Assembly: GCA_034766995.1 (NCBI GenBank)
Contig: CM068322.1
Coordinates: forward strand, 19,657,745 to 19,721,744
Direction: 5' to 3'
Source: Acanthacorydalis orientalis
Taxonomy: Eukaryota; Arthropoda; Insecta; Megaloptera; Corydalidae
Length of the DNA: 64,000 bases
The position numbers and the translations under genes are program-made. The notes below the pieces were generated by a model that saw only the letters and a list, made by a program, of their open reading frames with translations, did not search any database and was not told where the DNA came from. Positions within the stretch are counted from its first letter, which is position 1. Every line of letters starts with the position of its first letter. Below are positions 1-11,935 of the stretch, piece by piece.

Positions 1-61
1 ATATTTTTTTAAATTTCGCATCATTTTTTTCCTATAAAATAGAATATAATTGGAAACTTTC

Positions 62-217
62 TTAACTCTTTGAACCCGAAAGACCGAAATTTCAGTCTTT
101 GAGTGAGGGACCGAAATCCCGAAAGACAGATATTTCAGTCCCACCCTTATAACATCACAATCAGAAAGACCGCTTTTAAGAAAAATTATTGTGGGAGTCT
201 AGGGTTCAAAGCGTTAA
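62..217. mobile_element. piggyBac-like MITE with TTAA ends
   Basis: A 148-bp non-coding element (66-213) lies between two TTAA tetranucleotides at 62-65 and 214-217. Its ends are inverted repeats: TTAACTCTTTGAACCC on the left and, read on the minus strand, TTAACGCTTTGAACCC on the right, one mismatch in 16 bases. TTAA target sites are the signature of the piggyBac superfamily. The interior carries repeated GAAAGACCG and CCGAAAT motifs and no coding remnant, so it would be a non-autonomous copy. One copy only, so the family assignment rests on target site and terminal repeats. Confidence 0.55.
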
Positions 218-2338
218 ATTTCAAAAAAATTGTGAATTATGATCATTTTTTTGTTAAATTTATTTATTTTTTAATTGACTTTCAGCTTTAATCTAACCAT
301 TTTTTTATATTTCATTTTGAATACATCAATATCATTACCTTAATTGCTAACCAACTAGTAATTTATAATTATGTTTGTCTGATAAATACACTGGTTATTA
401 ACCAATTAACACTGACCATCCATTTCGAACCCCATCATGTATTCAAATAAACGACATAACTATATGTACTATGCACGTGTATAAACAGTAACTTGTGCCC
501 GTGCTTATGAAATTAAACATTTGTAAACCACTGGTAGTGACTGATGTGGGGTTAAGTGCATGAATCACGAGTCACCGGTGACTGTTATGGTTCTACGAAG
601 TAATTGATTGCATTTGCCGAATGAGATGGGATTCAATCTTTTAAAAAGAGTGCTTCTTGCAAATTGAAAAGATCTTAAAAATATAGCATCTTAAAAATCA
701 GTCACTCTTGAAATTTCAACGATGCATTCAACATTTTCATCGTTTAAAAACACTAACCATTATTAGATCACTATCGATTTCATTATAGCTTTTCACAACT
801 TTTACTAAATGATAATACACTTAGTAAACATGCAAGATTATAAATACAGATCAGTTTATTTTTTCGAATAGATTACAAGAAATATTCTACTTTTAGAATC
901 ATTAAAACATGGTTGAAAACATACATTTTAAAGAAATATGTAAGAAAATGTAATATATTGAATATTATTTAGTATTTCTTCAAAATTTATCAATTCAATC
1001 AAGGAAAATGTAACTCTTTACTTGTTTCATTTTGATAATATGTTACCTAAAAAACATCGTCAAAATGAGTTCATTTAAACCATTCATTGTTCAAGTTTTT
1101 TCATTAATAAGAATAACGTTTATCAGTTTGCTGAAATATATATCTTTTATGGAAAGCTATTCTGAACATTTTTTGTTACATTATAGAAAATATTTTACTT
1201 GAATTTTTTTCCTATATCTTACATTTTTAAAAATTCTACAGTTATTCAAAATATCTTTTACAATTAAAGAAAATATAAACTTTTATTTTAAAATTATATA
1301 TGTAGAGTATATAACTTCATAGATATACAAAATTATAATATATTTATTATCGGTTTATGTCTTTATTACTAATGGTTTCTTAAATTTCAGAAATAATGTA
1401 TATTAAAAGACACATTTTATTTAGTCTTACATTTAGTATTAAAAGAAACTAATGGAAATTTCAATCAAGGAATATATAAAATATTATCCGTTCAAAAAAA
1501 TAACTATGAATTCAAAATTAAAAAAGATGATATGAAGTCTGGTAAATAATCAAGTTTTAATAAAATCATTTGATTTAAAACTTGGAACTTTTTGAATAAA
1601 AAATTTCGATAATATTTTGAAAAGAGTTTGATAATAATTACAAAGTTTAGATGTAGACAAATGTACTACAAATTAGATTTTCGGTTTCAAAATTTTTATT
1701 TATAATTACTTTTATTAAGTACTGGAAAAATGTACCATGCGATGCCACTGTAAAAAATTATGCAATTAAAATAAATTCATATTCAAGTTATTTTAATAAT
1801 TGATAAAGCGATTTATTTTAAGAACTGATTTCATAACCTCAAGTTCATATCTTAATATTAAATCATTTAAAAACATAATTTTATATATCCCTATAACGAT
1901 TTAACTTACTTTTCTATTAATATATATATATATAAAACATTTGGCATTGTAAACAAATTCACCATTATAAATAATTTTTTTTACATATAAATCATGAATT
2001 TTCCTATCAAAAACCTTTAACATTTCCAGATCTTTAAAATACACAATTTTCTGTATCTTCAAGTTTTGAAAATAATAAAGTCGCAATTGGAACCCACATA
2101 AGTAACAATCAATACAATTAAAATTCAATTATTAAACATTTCTAATGAAAAAAAAAACTATTTTTATAAATCGTTTATCACCAGTAAATTTTTTTTGTAA
2201 AAATACTTATTTTTTTCTTGAAAACCATGAGAGACAAAGAATACCTTGATTATCAAGTTCGCATGTAAAGTTTGATCATTATAAATTCTTTAATTTTGTA
2301 GTTACAACATTACATACAAACGTATATACAAACATAGT
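218..2338. other. AT-rich non-coding stretch
   Basis: About 2.1 kb with no recognisable gene or repeat family. A perfect 14-bp palindrome AGTCACCGGTGACT sits at 570-583 in a locally more G+C-rich patch (480-620). The open frame on the minus strand at 1901-2128 is AT-driven, with no recognisable protein. Confidence 0.6.
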
Positions 2339-2377
2339 TATATATATATATATATATGTGTGTATGTGTGTGTGTGT
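2339..2377. repeat. (TA)n(TG)n microsatellite
   Basis: About nine TA units pass directly into TG repeats. Confidence 0.9.
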
Positions 2378-2481
2378 TTCCTATTTTCTGATAGTAATAA
2401 GATCATAGAGAGTGATTAAAATTAGGGTCTTGTTAGGCTAAAAGATGCAGAACTATATAAAAAACTGTTATGGTGTCATTA

Positions 2482-2535
<54 letters not shown>

Positions 2536-2633
2536 CCTATTTTCTGATACAAATAAGATCAGAGATTGACTAAAATTTGAATCTCGTTACGTTAAAAGAT
2601 GCAGAAGTATATAAAAACTGTTACGGTGGCATT

Positions 2634-2671
<38 letters not shown>
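2378..2671. repeat. Tandem duplication of a ~145-bp unit ending in TA tracts
   Basis: Two diverged copies of one segment follow each other. Each starts CCTATTTTCTGATA, continues through AAGATGCAGAA and ACTGTTA.GGTG.CATTAAAT, and ends in a TA tract (2487-2531 and 2638-2671). The TA tract therefore belongs to the duplicated unit. The preceding tract at 2339-2377 would be the tail of a third, unseen unit. The second tract is followed by a short GA-rich run to about 2696. Confidence 0.75.
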
Positions 2672-2675
<4 letters not shown>

Positions 2676-2696
2676 GAGAGGAAAAGAGAGAAAGGC

Positions 2697-3096
2697 TTCT
2701 AATACTCAGATTGATTAATTTGGACTTTATAGAAACTATATAAAAATAAATTTATAGAAAGAATAGATATCATGGAAAAAATACATTAGAAATAAATGAA
2801 TAAAGTATAGTTTATAAACTAATATAGAAAAATATATATAAAAACCCATTAGCGATTTAAATTATAAAATGCAATATACTTTACTGTAAAAAAAATTCGT
2901 TTTTAAAGTATCGACTCCTTTTTGTAAAATATTACACACTTTTCACTTTAAAAGCGTTACTTTAGATAGTAAAAAAAAACTAACAGCACTCAAACAATTT
3001 ATAGTTTTTTTTTTGCAGCGTTAACGACACTGGTTCAATACCCTACATCTGTTTATTGTAACGACCTAAATTTTTGTCGCACTATTAAAAACGAAA

Positions 3097-3100
<4 letters not shown>
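2697..3100. other. AT-rich non-coding stretch
   Basis: No gene seen. A GGTTCAATACC string near 3032 resembles a tRNA B-box, but I find no convincing A-box upstream. Confidence 0.5.
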
Positions 3101-3167
<67 letters not shown>

Positions 3168-3169
3168 TA
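3101..3169. repeat. (TA)n microsatellite
   Basis: Near-pure TA dinucleotide tract of about 69 bp. Confidence 0.9.
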
Positions 3170-3621
3170 ATAGTATATTACTGTTTTTATATAAATATGA
3201 ATACACATTCCAGTGTTAAATCAAACTAATTTTTATACTGAATAACAAAATTGTGAAAACTATATAAAAATATAGAAAGAGAATGTACAAAAGCTATTTT
3301 AAATAAATTTGTTTAATATCAAACAAATCAATATCAATAAATAAAGTAACAACTACAAAAACAATTATTAAAATAATTTAAAGTTACGTACACTATACTC
3401 GTAGAGACATGAAATTTAAATCCGATAGACTATGCATGGACGGAGTGAATTAAAAATTCTGATATGAAAATATACAATAAATTACTAGTTTTTTAATTGT
3501 TATTTTGAACTTACTGCGGATGTATCAAACAAAACAAAAAAACATTGAATTTTATCTACATTAAGCATTTTTTTTAATTATTGTCCTACTTTGATTATTA
3601 TCAGCATAAACACTCTTTCAA

Positions 3622-3625
<4 letters not shown>

Positions 3626-3676
<51 letters not shown>
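3626..3676. repeat. (TA)n microsatellite
   Basis: Pure TA tract of about 50 bp. Confidence 0.9.
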
Positions 3677-3679
<3 letters not shown>

Positions 3680-4002
3680 GCGTTTAATAGTTGTTCGTTC
3701 ATAACTTTGTCCCAAACTGAAACACAGACTACAATGTAAATGCGTATACGTACGCAGAAAACATATCATGGATTATTGCCAAAAAAGCATACCAGTGTTC
3801 CGAATTTCACAGGCGAAAAATAATAAAGTACGTCCTTGACCGTTTTTTATTCTCACAACGCTTTGTAATTCACAACAATGGCACACTCGCAAAGGATGTA
3901 AAAGAAACGTGACGGAATTTTGATAATTCCGAACAAATAGAATTGAATGCAGTGTTATTTTCGTTGAAGTGAAAATCGACGTGATTTCAAATATATGTCA
4001 AT
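3677..4002. other. Less AT-rich unique stretch
   Basis: Noticeably more G+C than its surroundings, with CGTATACGTACGCAG near 3742. No open frame of note and no transposon signature. Could be a conserved non-coding or exonic remnant; not identifiable here. Confidence 0.35.
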
Positions 4003-4028
4003 TATATATATATATATATATATATATT
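4003..4028. repeat. (TA)n microsatellite
   Basis: TA tract of about 26 bp. Confidence 0.85.
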
Positions 4029-5315
4029 ATTAAATATTCAATTTATTTATAAAACGTGTTTCTAAATGAGCTATATTTTAAATACTTAAACTTTCTTAAT
4101 ATGTACAAATAAAAATTCAATATAAAAATAACTAATTGTAAGAGAAAATTTTTATACTAATTGAAAAAATGAGTTAAAATAAACTTTCATAGCATAAATG
4201 ATTTTTTAAGGCTACAAAATATATTTACATTCTTTAATAACCTGTTTATAAAAATAAAGAATTTTCACTGGTGTGAATTTTTTGATTGAGTTTCGCCACA
4301 TGAAAATATTTGTACACTTTGACTTTGTAACCTTATTGATCTGTATTAATTATTTTTTTTCAATAAATAAATATCATATTTCATTAAAAAAATATTAAGA
4401 CACAATACTTCATAGTCAGTTCTATAAAGTAAATAAATTTTATCTTAGAAGAATCTTCTTTCAATTCACAGATATCTGTTCTGAAATAATACACAGCTAA
4501 AGATAATATAATCTATATAAAAAAATTGTTATTTGTCATTTTGATCTAAAAAAATGATATTTGGTTTTATCAAAAAAACACCAAAAATATATATTTTAGT
4601 ATAATCAGTATGACGGAATACTTTTTATTATTTTTGAATATTTTAGTAATACTTTTTGTTTTTTTAAAAAAATTTAAAATATTTGTATAAACTCGATATA
4701 TTTGATATTTATTCGACAAATAAATATCAAATATCGTACTCTACTACTTTGAAAGCCACTGGTTTATAGTAATTTTTATTATACAGATCTATTTTCTAAT
4801 TTATGCAAATATACGATTATTCAAAACTATTTTAAACTAGAAATATATTTAAAAAATATTGGAAAATAAGTTGACTATTAGAAATAAATATCATTAAGTT
4901 ACATTAATAATTAATTTATCTTGTAAGGATAATAAGGCTAGAGACAGAGGCTCGTTTCGAAAATAAATAATTAAATGTTAACAAATTCCTCTTTTTAATC
5001 TACTATTAACAGCTATATTAAAGAAAACAAAGGCGAAATAATTAGTTGCTACTTGTATATGCTGTAATAGTCTACAAATGTATATAATTTTCAAATGTAA
5101 AAAAATAAAACAGAAAAGTGGACAATGTAAAACAACCAATACGTCATAAGAATGATATACACTTGACCCACGCAAAGTCACATCTGCCAATTAAGATATA
5201 ATTGTTCTAATCTTTGCTAAAGGCAAAGTCCTACACGTTTACTGTAATTTAAATCTCCTCTTTCAATTCATTTGACATGTCTGTACGTACGTTTGTGTAC
5301 AATGAATATATTTGA

Positions 5316-5316
<1 letters not shown>
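4029..5316. other. AT-rich non-coding stretch
   Basis: No gene supported. Contains the short hairpin at 4694-4736. The open frame on the minus strand at 4978-5190 has no recognisable motif. Confidence 0.55.
4694..4736. repeat. Short inverted repeat (hairpin)
   Basis: CGATATaTTTGATATTTATT is followed a few bases later by its near-perfect reverse complement ending AAATATCAAATATCG. The arms are about 19-20 bp with a very short loop. It is AT-rich, so cruciform formation is possible, but nothing indicates a function. Confidence 0.7.

Positions 5317-5404
<88 letters not shown>
5317..5404. repeat. (TA)n(TG)n microsatellite
   Basis: About 56 bp of TA units followed by about 32 bp of TG. The overlapping open frames on both strands translate only to Tyr-Ile, Cys-Val or Thr-His runs and are not genes. 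Confidence 0.95.
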
Positions 5405-5407
<3 letters not shown>

Positions 5408-5558
5408 TTATTTGCAATGAAAATATTTTCATCTTTTTACACGTGAACATTCAAAATCTTCATTTTTTAATTCTTGAAACATTTATAATGAAATAGATTT
5501 TAAACAACTGAAATCATAAATATGTGCTTGTTAAATTAAAAATTACAAAAATCAAATA

Positions 5559-5954
5559 CTATATATAAGTGTCCTTCAAACTATGAACCCTGGAGTTCCG
5601 CGCAACTTCTTCAGGGGTTCCGCGAAACAAAGTCAAGTTTCGAAAGAATTTTCGAAAAGAAACCCAAAAAGCTAAAGATTCAAAATAGTCAACTTATAAT
5701 TATTTCTTTTATTTCTATAAATACCTATTCTTACCTATCATTATGCAGTTGAGTAGCAACTGTATTTATGAGTACACATTATGATCCTGTTCAATCAGAT
5801 GTAAATAATAAAATTTGGTTATGTATGATAGGTGATTTTCAAAATTTGTAGGGTACGCCACTTGACTTTTCTGGGAGTGGTAGGGGTTCCACAAAAAAAT
5901 TATTATCCGAAGGGTTCCGAGAGACGACAAAGTTTGAAGACCACTGCTATATAT
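5559..5954. mobile_element. hAT-like MITE with 8-bp target duplication
   Basis: A 380-bp element (5567-5946) is bounded by a perfect 8-bp direct repeat CTATATAT at 5559-5566 and 5947-5954, the target duplication length of hAT transposons. Its ends are inverted: AAGTGTCCTTCAAACTATG on the left and, on the minus strand, CAGTGGTCTTCAAACTTTG on the right; CAGTGG..CTCAAAC-type termini are common in hAT elements. Subterminal GGTTCCGCGA-type motifs occur at both ends. There is no transposase remnant, so it is non-autonomous. The minus-strand frame at 5766-6065 overlaps it by chance. Confidence 0.8.
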
Positions 5955-6134
5955 GACTAAAACTTTGTAGGAGTCAGAAAATAGCAAACTTATTTTTTGA
6001 AAAACGCATACGTATTTTAACCTAAATGGATTTTTAATACTCAACAAATTTGGAGACAATTTCACTCAATTTAACAATAAAAAGTGAAAGAATTGCATAT
6101 AATTTTATAAAAATATAGTTTTTTCGAAAAGAAT

Positions 6135-6195
6135 TATATATATATATATATATATATATACTCGTATATATATATATATATATATATATATACTC

Positions 6196-6243
<48 letters not shown>
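6135..6243. repeat. Interrupted (TA)n tract
   Basis: About 109 bp of TA repeats with two identical ACTCG interruptions at about 6160 and 6192, suggesting expansion of a TA block that already carried the interruption. Confidence 0.9.
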
Positions 6244-6248
<5 letters not shown>

Positions 6249-6902
6249 TCCAATAAAAGCGTTAAAATGATTTATAAGATAACACAAACATTAATGTTAA
6301 TACGAGTACTAATTAGTTATGATGAAAATTTAAAAAACTAATTTGTTATTCTTGCAGAATTGATAATTTTTAGTTAAGATAACTGTACACTCGAACAAAG
6401 AATTATAGCAGATTTTAAGAATAATTAATTTGTAACTCAAGATGAACGACAATTTGCCGTATAATGAGATGAAAATGAAAAATAATACGTGTTTAACAAG
6501 ATCGAGTGTCTTTGACATATAAAAATGGTCTGGACTTTGATTGTGTTCTACTGATTCGTTCTCTTTCGTACGAATTCAATTACAGTCAGCTATTTTTTTA
6601 TTTGTGACGTACATTAATTATAATGACTAACTGCTGAATTATTTTTAAGAAAATATCTTGAAATTCTATATGTACAAATACAATTATAAGTTATTATATA
6701 CGTACTGAATTTTTTTTTTGCAATTACTTTAAAAATGTGGAAATTAATTGTTGATTTTTTTAATTTTTATGAAAAGCTATTTTTTTCTAAGTTAAAAAAA
6801 TATTTTACCGATATAAGCAAACGTTAGATACATTAAAAATTACATAGTAAATTTTTTTAAGTGCATTTAAAATGTTTAAAATAATAGAAAAAGATATAAA
6901 AT
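6244..6902. other. AT-rich non-coding stretch
   Basis: No gene or repeat family recognised. Confidence 0.5.
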
Positions 6903-7158
6903 GAATTCTTCACTCATCTCACAAACCACAATCAAAAATGTTCAAAATCAGAATATTACGGCGATGCCTTAATATCAATCTAAGATGCAGAAAAATCTAT
7001 ACATTTTTTTGTACTTTTGCGTTCGAAGAATGATAGAATCACCATCGAAATGAGTATAAATAACAATCAAAATAATCTATAATCAATTATTGAACATATT
7101 TGATTAGAAAATTGTCTTTGTGGGTTGAGGAGTGAGTAAAAAATTATTTGTGGAATTA
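6903..7158. repeat. Foldback repeat, copy 1 (both arms)
   Basis: The left arm begins TTCACTCATCTCACAAACCA and reaches AAAAATGTTCA. The right arm is its inverted counterpart: ACCATCGAAATGAGTATAAA, AATCAATTATTGAACAT, then TTTGTGGGTTGAGGAGTGAG. The arms flank a short core containing TGTACTTTTGCG. No coding capacity. It belongs to the dispersed palindromic family described under 53855-54280. Confidence 0.7.
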
Positions 7159-8416
7159 TATTTCATCGAAAAATAAAATAGAAAGAAGTAAAAAAATATT
7201 GGAATACAAAAATATTAAAAATAATGCAGAAAAACATTAAGATTTTTTCTTTCCGTAAAACAATTTTATACTTCTTTGCAGGATTACAAACTCATCATGA
7301 AAATCAAACAGACATTTCTCTGAAAATAAGATTATTGTTAATTTAATCTAGAAATTATCAACAATAGAAAACCAAATAATAAAGAATAAAACTCCACTTT
7401 TTAAAAAAAATATTTTATAATTGAAGTCAATTTCATCTATAATATTTATTGAATTCTATATTTATTTTCTTATTCATACATTTGTTTTTGAATCTATAGT
7501 TTTATCCTTCTAGTAAAAAAAATAAGTATAAGTAAATATTTAAAAATTATTTGTCTAAATATGGCAAGTATAAATTATTACACTACAATAATTGTTAGAA
7601 AGAATTACCTTCATAAACTATTTAAATATATTTTAAGTATCATTTTTTTAAATAAAGTTTATATAATAAATTTTGCATAATAAATTTTAGGGAGATCAAT
7701 GCATTTCATGCAATTCATTTAATAATAATTAATAATTTTATCTTTAACATTGTTAAATCAAAATTTTCTGCCTAGATTTCAAAGGAATATATTTAATGGC
7801 TGTTACATCCACAGTGATGGATAGACTCACAAAGATTTTTAAATCACATTTTTGAAGGCAGTATCACCCTGTTAAGGATCAGTAATATATAATGTAACAC
7901 AAATGCACTTCATTTAAGGCTTCAAGTAATAAAAAAAATAATTAGTTAATGAATTCAATTAAAATATTAGAGCAACATTCACAATGATCATTTAGAAAGA
8001 TAATCAAATCACCGGAAAATCGAATTAATTTGTACACGTTAATTCATATATAATTGCCCATACTTTTTTCAATAGATGTAATTAAATCGGAAATTAGAAT
8101 GACGGAAATATAAATTATTTCCCAGTTGATACGAAAATTAATCACAATAATCATCTTCTACAGTAGTGCAATTGAGAGGCAAATAAAAATGTGATAGTGA
8201 TGTGATCATGGTTAAATTAATGGCAATCAACCTTTATTATTTATATTCAATAGGTCAAGTGGTTCGTATCAATAACATTGAAGTAGATAATATACTTGAT
8301 ATTTCGTATTCATCGCACTAAAGCAATTGAAAGCATGTTTAACAATAAACATTTTTTTATTAGGTATTGAGGAAACATAATTGAGAACTCGACATTTAAA
8401 TTAAAAAGTAAATTTA
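7159..8416. other. AT-rich non-coding stretch
   Basis: No gene recognised. A brief less AT-rich segment at about 7798-7915 shows no motif I can name. Confidence 0.5.
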
Positions 8417-8444
8417 TGTATATATGTATATATATATATATATA
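8417..8444. repeat. (TA)n microsatellite
   Basis: Short TA tract with one TG interruption. Confidence 0.8.
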
Positions 8445-8574
8445 ATGCATTTAATCAAACACGATTATTAATATGTCAAATCAATTCTTTAGTACAATAT
8501 ATTTTTTTAAAAAAAAGTAATAACATTATTTGACGTGTTTAGATAGTACTAAAAAATTATGCATAAATACATAT

Positions 8575-8575
8575 G

Positions 8576-8641
<66 letters not shown>
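8575..8641. repeat. (CT)n(TA)n microsatellite
   Basis: About 22 bp of CT repeats directly joined to about 45 bp of TA: the reverse-strand arrangement of the (TA)n(GA)n tracts seen elsewhere. Confidence 0.95.
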
Positions 8642-8642
<1 letters not shown>

Positions 8643-8872
8643 TTCAAAGTAATATCCTTCAGCCAAAATAGGCTATCAACGATTTATAAACTTTAGAAAT
8701 AATTATTAAAAAAATTATATATTAGAAACCCTTTTATTCTAGCTAGTAGTAAGAGCTGTTTGTGTTTTTTTATTTTATTTTATCTATAAAATAATTTCTA
8801 CAAATGAATTTCTACTCATCCTACAAATAACAAAAAAAAACCTCTGATCATAAAAAATAATATTTGTGTATT

Positions 8873-9050
8873 CATCATTTTTGATTATGCATATTTTGAT
8901 GACGATCCCTTCATACTCAGATTTTTAAAAAATGATGATGGCATCGCTATAGAAATGAACATAAGCAAAATCAACGATGATCAATAATCAATTATTATAC
9001 ATTTTTGATGAAAAAATTATCATATGATTTACGGGCTGAGTAAAAATTAA
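8873..9050. repeat. Foldback repeat, copy 2 (both arms)
   Basis: The left arm has CATTTTTGATTATGCATATT and TTGATGACGATCCC. The right arm has GATGGCATCGCTATAGAAATG, then GATGATCAATAATCAATTAT and a tail resembling TTACGGGCTGAGTAAAAA. The core is very short. Confidence 0.65.
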
Positions 9051-9518
9051 TTAATGTAGCCACAGTGACAAAACTAAGTTATCAAATCATTTTTCTTTTA
9101 TAATAATTTTGATTTTTAAAACAGGAAGACGGTTGGGAACAAAAGTAAGAGAATTAAATTGGCGAATATAAGACATGTGATTTAATTTTATTTCAAAAGA
9201 AACTACTAAACAAACATGTTTTCTTAATAGATTATAGATCAAGTATTAAGACAAGTAGAATAGTTGTATAATAATTTTTATTTCATTTTTAAACACAAAC
9301 TGAAATTTAGTGATAGTATTTACGAAACATCTGTTAATTTCACTTTTCTGGTAACAGTTATATAATTTGTTGCATAAAAAGTATAAAATAACGATAAAAT
9401 TCATTACTTACTCAATTATTAATTGTAATATATTTATAATGCGCTAAGTAGATAATTAGAGAAAGGAAAGAGTACCATTTTAAAATTCAAATAAATAAAA
9501 ATAATGTAGAGCATAATA
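9051..9518. other. AT-rich non-coding stretch
   Basis: No gene or repeat recognised. Confidence 0.5.
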
Positions 9519-10366
9519 TATACGGGGTATTTGAATCAACTTCGTCCGACATCGTTTTTTAATAATTTTGGAACAAAACACATTTTCTTTATGAATCGTT
9601 TTTATAATTTGTGGCATTAAATACGAAAAATCATATCGCTCTAATGTCCGCCTCTTGTCGCGCTACAAATACGAGTTCTTTCAATCACATTTTTCATGAT
9701 TTTTTCGCATGATTTCTTGTTGCATGTTGTCTTTAATCTACTGAATTGTTACTGGCTTGTTAGCGCATACCCTTTCCTTTAAGTAGCCCCAAAGAAAAAA
9801 ATCTGGTGCAGTCAAATCAAGTGAACTATGTGGCCAAATTTGAAAATTATTCAGTCAGGAAATGTATCACGCAAAATTTGGATCGTAGCGAGAGCTTTGT
9901 CGGATATGACACCGTTCTGTTAAAACCACATGTGCTGTAGACCTTGTTCATTAATTTCAAGCACAAAGAAGTTTTGTAGCATAGCACGATATTGTTCACC
10001 AGTGACAGTAACATTTCCATTACTATCTTTTTTTTTTTAAACAAAAATGGTGTACACACCAGTCCAAATTGCACAACGTACGCGGGTAAAGAGGTCGTTC
10101 GTGGATCAGTTTTAGGTTTTCCAATCTTCAATAACGGCTATTTTGTTTGTTTGCATATCCTCGCATGTCGAAATGAGCTTCTTCACTCATGATTAAATTT
10201 TCAAAAAAATTCTATAACAATTTTAATGAAATGTTTTAATTACATGTTGTTGGGGCGTTAAACTCTCCGCAATGAATTGCCATGTCCGTACTACACCACT
10301 GTTAAATTACTACTGACAGCTATACAACAAACAAAATTGGCCGAATTCAATCAAACAGCCCGTATA
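9519..10366 (-). mobile_element. Internally deleted Tc1/mariner-superfamily transposon
   Basis: An 844-bp element (9521-10364) sits between TA dinucleotides at 9519-9520 and 10365-10366. Imperfect terminal inverted repeats are TACGGGGTATTTGAATCAAC on the left and TACGGGCTGTTTGATTGAAT on the right (minus strand). The minus strand holds a broken transposase (9641-10283). The element is shorter than a typical autonomous relative because most of the N-terminal region is missing. TA target duplication and the DDE-type transposase remnant place it in Tc1/mariner, in the lineage whose proteins carry APDFFLWGYLK near the C terminus. Confidence 0.85.
9641..10283 (-). pseudogene. Tc1/mariner-superfamily transposase remnant
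   Basis: On the minus strand, a frame beginning at an ATG (10283) reads MAIHCGEF and then jumps to SEEAHFDMRGYANKQNSR, which corresponds to the first catalytic-motif region (usually S-D-E-A-H-F). Next come NGNVTVTGEQYRAMLQNFF, WF*QNG where the family normally has WFQQDG, and, after a frameshift, DLTAPDFFLWGYLKERV with the third acidic residue intact. It ends near 9641 (GGH, then stop). Both of the first two catalytic aspartates appear replaced (D to E, D to N), and stops and a frameshift break the frame. The helix-turn-helix portion is missing. Clearly dead. Confidence 0.8.
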
Positions 10367-11784
10367 AACATAAAAATCTACCAATCTAAAAATACTGAAC
10401 CAAAATAGCTTAAATTTTAGATAGAAATACTAACTGCAAAAAAAAACCCCACCAAAAATCATTTATAAAAATTAATTACATACTGTAACGATAAAATATT
10501 AAAACAAATAAAGTTTGCTATCCCATATATTTAAAAGAGTATATATTAAGAGTATATTATTTATACAATAATAAAATTTTCAAAATGTTTTTACATTTAA
10601 TGAAATTCATAAACGCAAGATCAAACAGTAGTTAACAACTTTTTATTTATGTTTTAATAAAGAAGTGTGAGTTGACAAAATAAACTCTTTTTAATAATAT
10701 ATCTCCAGATTTCTTCTCTTATAAAAAATACAATTCAAAAAGAGACAATTACGCAAAAAGTGCACATATTGTTTTATTAACAAAATATATTTTCATATAT
10801 CAATAAAAATAACTACATACAAAATTATACTTCAAATGGCTTCGTCTGTAATTCCATCAATTACTTAAATGATTTTTTGTTGATATCAGAAATTTTTATA
10901 AGATCTAATTTTAATTTAATCCAGTTTGCTACTATTCATTGTATTTTTAAATGTCATTTTTATAAATATCAAGAAAAATCTCATTAATTAAGAATGATAA
11001 ATAAAATTTCTATGTGTCATAATACACAAGTGATAATGAATAAAATTTCCTTTTTATGATCTGCACTACATGTTTAAAACATTGAAATAAAATACGAATT
11101 TAAATTTTGTAATTGTCTTCATTGATCGAAACTATCTATAAAAATCGAATTGTATAAAAGTTTTAATTTATAATTCTTCTTTTTGTTCTTATTATAAAGT
11201 CACGCTATAATGATGTCATAAATGAGAAGTTTCATGACTGACATTCAGATACACTGGATATATATTGTTGTCATCACTTATATACAGTATCGATTAACGC
11301 TGCTATAAAATAATTATTATTTATCAATTATTAAAAAAATACTTAAGAACGATGGTAATTACTAACATAAATTATTTATAGAAGACTTTTATGTACGATA
11401 ATGTCAACCGTCATACAAAATGGGTAACTTACTTTATTATAAACATACCGGAAGAGAATACAAGTCTCTAAATATAGAAATTATACTTCTTTGCAAATTC
11501 CATCAACCTTATTGTCCACAGTGCACGTGTTCATGTTTGTAATTTCTTACTTGTACAATTTCAGTTTATTATGTAAAATAATATACACGGTTGTTGAAAA
11601 CAATCTTTCATAACGTGTATAAAATTAGTTTAACATTAAAATGTATATCGACTACAAACATTAATTAATTAAATTATTTCGTAATGCGATCATTACAAGC
11701 TTTTCTTTATTATTTAGTTAACAGTTTTGTCACAATATAATCCTTATATTGGTGCCAAATTATTTCACAAATCAATTATTTACT
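10367..11784. other. AT-rich non-coding stretch
   Basis: About 1.4 kb with no gene, element or tandem repeat that I can support. Confidence 0.5.
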
Positions 11785-11935
11785 AGATGAAAAATATTCA
11801 ATAAATGATTATCGATCACTTATATCACCATTACAATGCACACTAGCAACAATCAAAAATGATCAATAATAACTTATTTATTTTAATATTTTGATCAGCT
11901 TTTTTCAGGTTTATGAGATGACATAATAATACATT
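11785..11935. repeat. Foldback repeat, copy 3 (core deleted)
   Basis: GAAAAATATTCAATAAATGA matches the family left arm. It is followed closely by the right arm CAACAATCAAAAATGATCAA, a TTTTGATCAG motif and TTTATGAGATGA. The central part found in longer copies is missing. Confidence 0.55.

Noticed and set aside
570..583. AGTCACCGGTGACT palindrome as a protein-binding site
   Set aside because: Perfect but single, with no neighbouring gene or second site; noted in the stretch annotation only.
3020..3060. GGTTCAATACC as a tRNA B-box or SINE head
   Set aside because: No A-box at the proper distance and no second copy; the cloverleaf cannot be folded.
4260..4345. Minus-strand YFHVAKLNQKIHTSEN, resembling the end of a C2H2 zinc finger
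   Set aside because: The two cysteines of the finger are missing, only one unit is present, and 16 residues in AT-rich DNA can arise by chance.
9847..10131. Minus-strand 94-codon open frame
   Set aside because: Mostly a shifted reading of the broken transposase; the correct frame shows the conserved motifs and contains stops.
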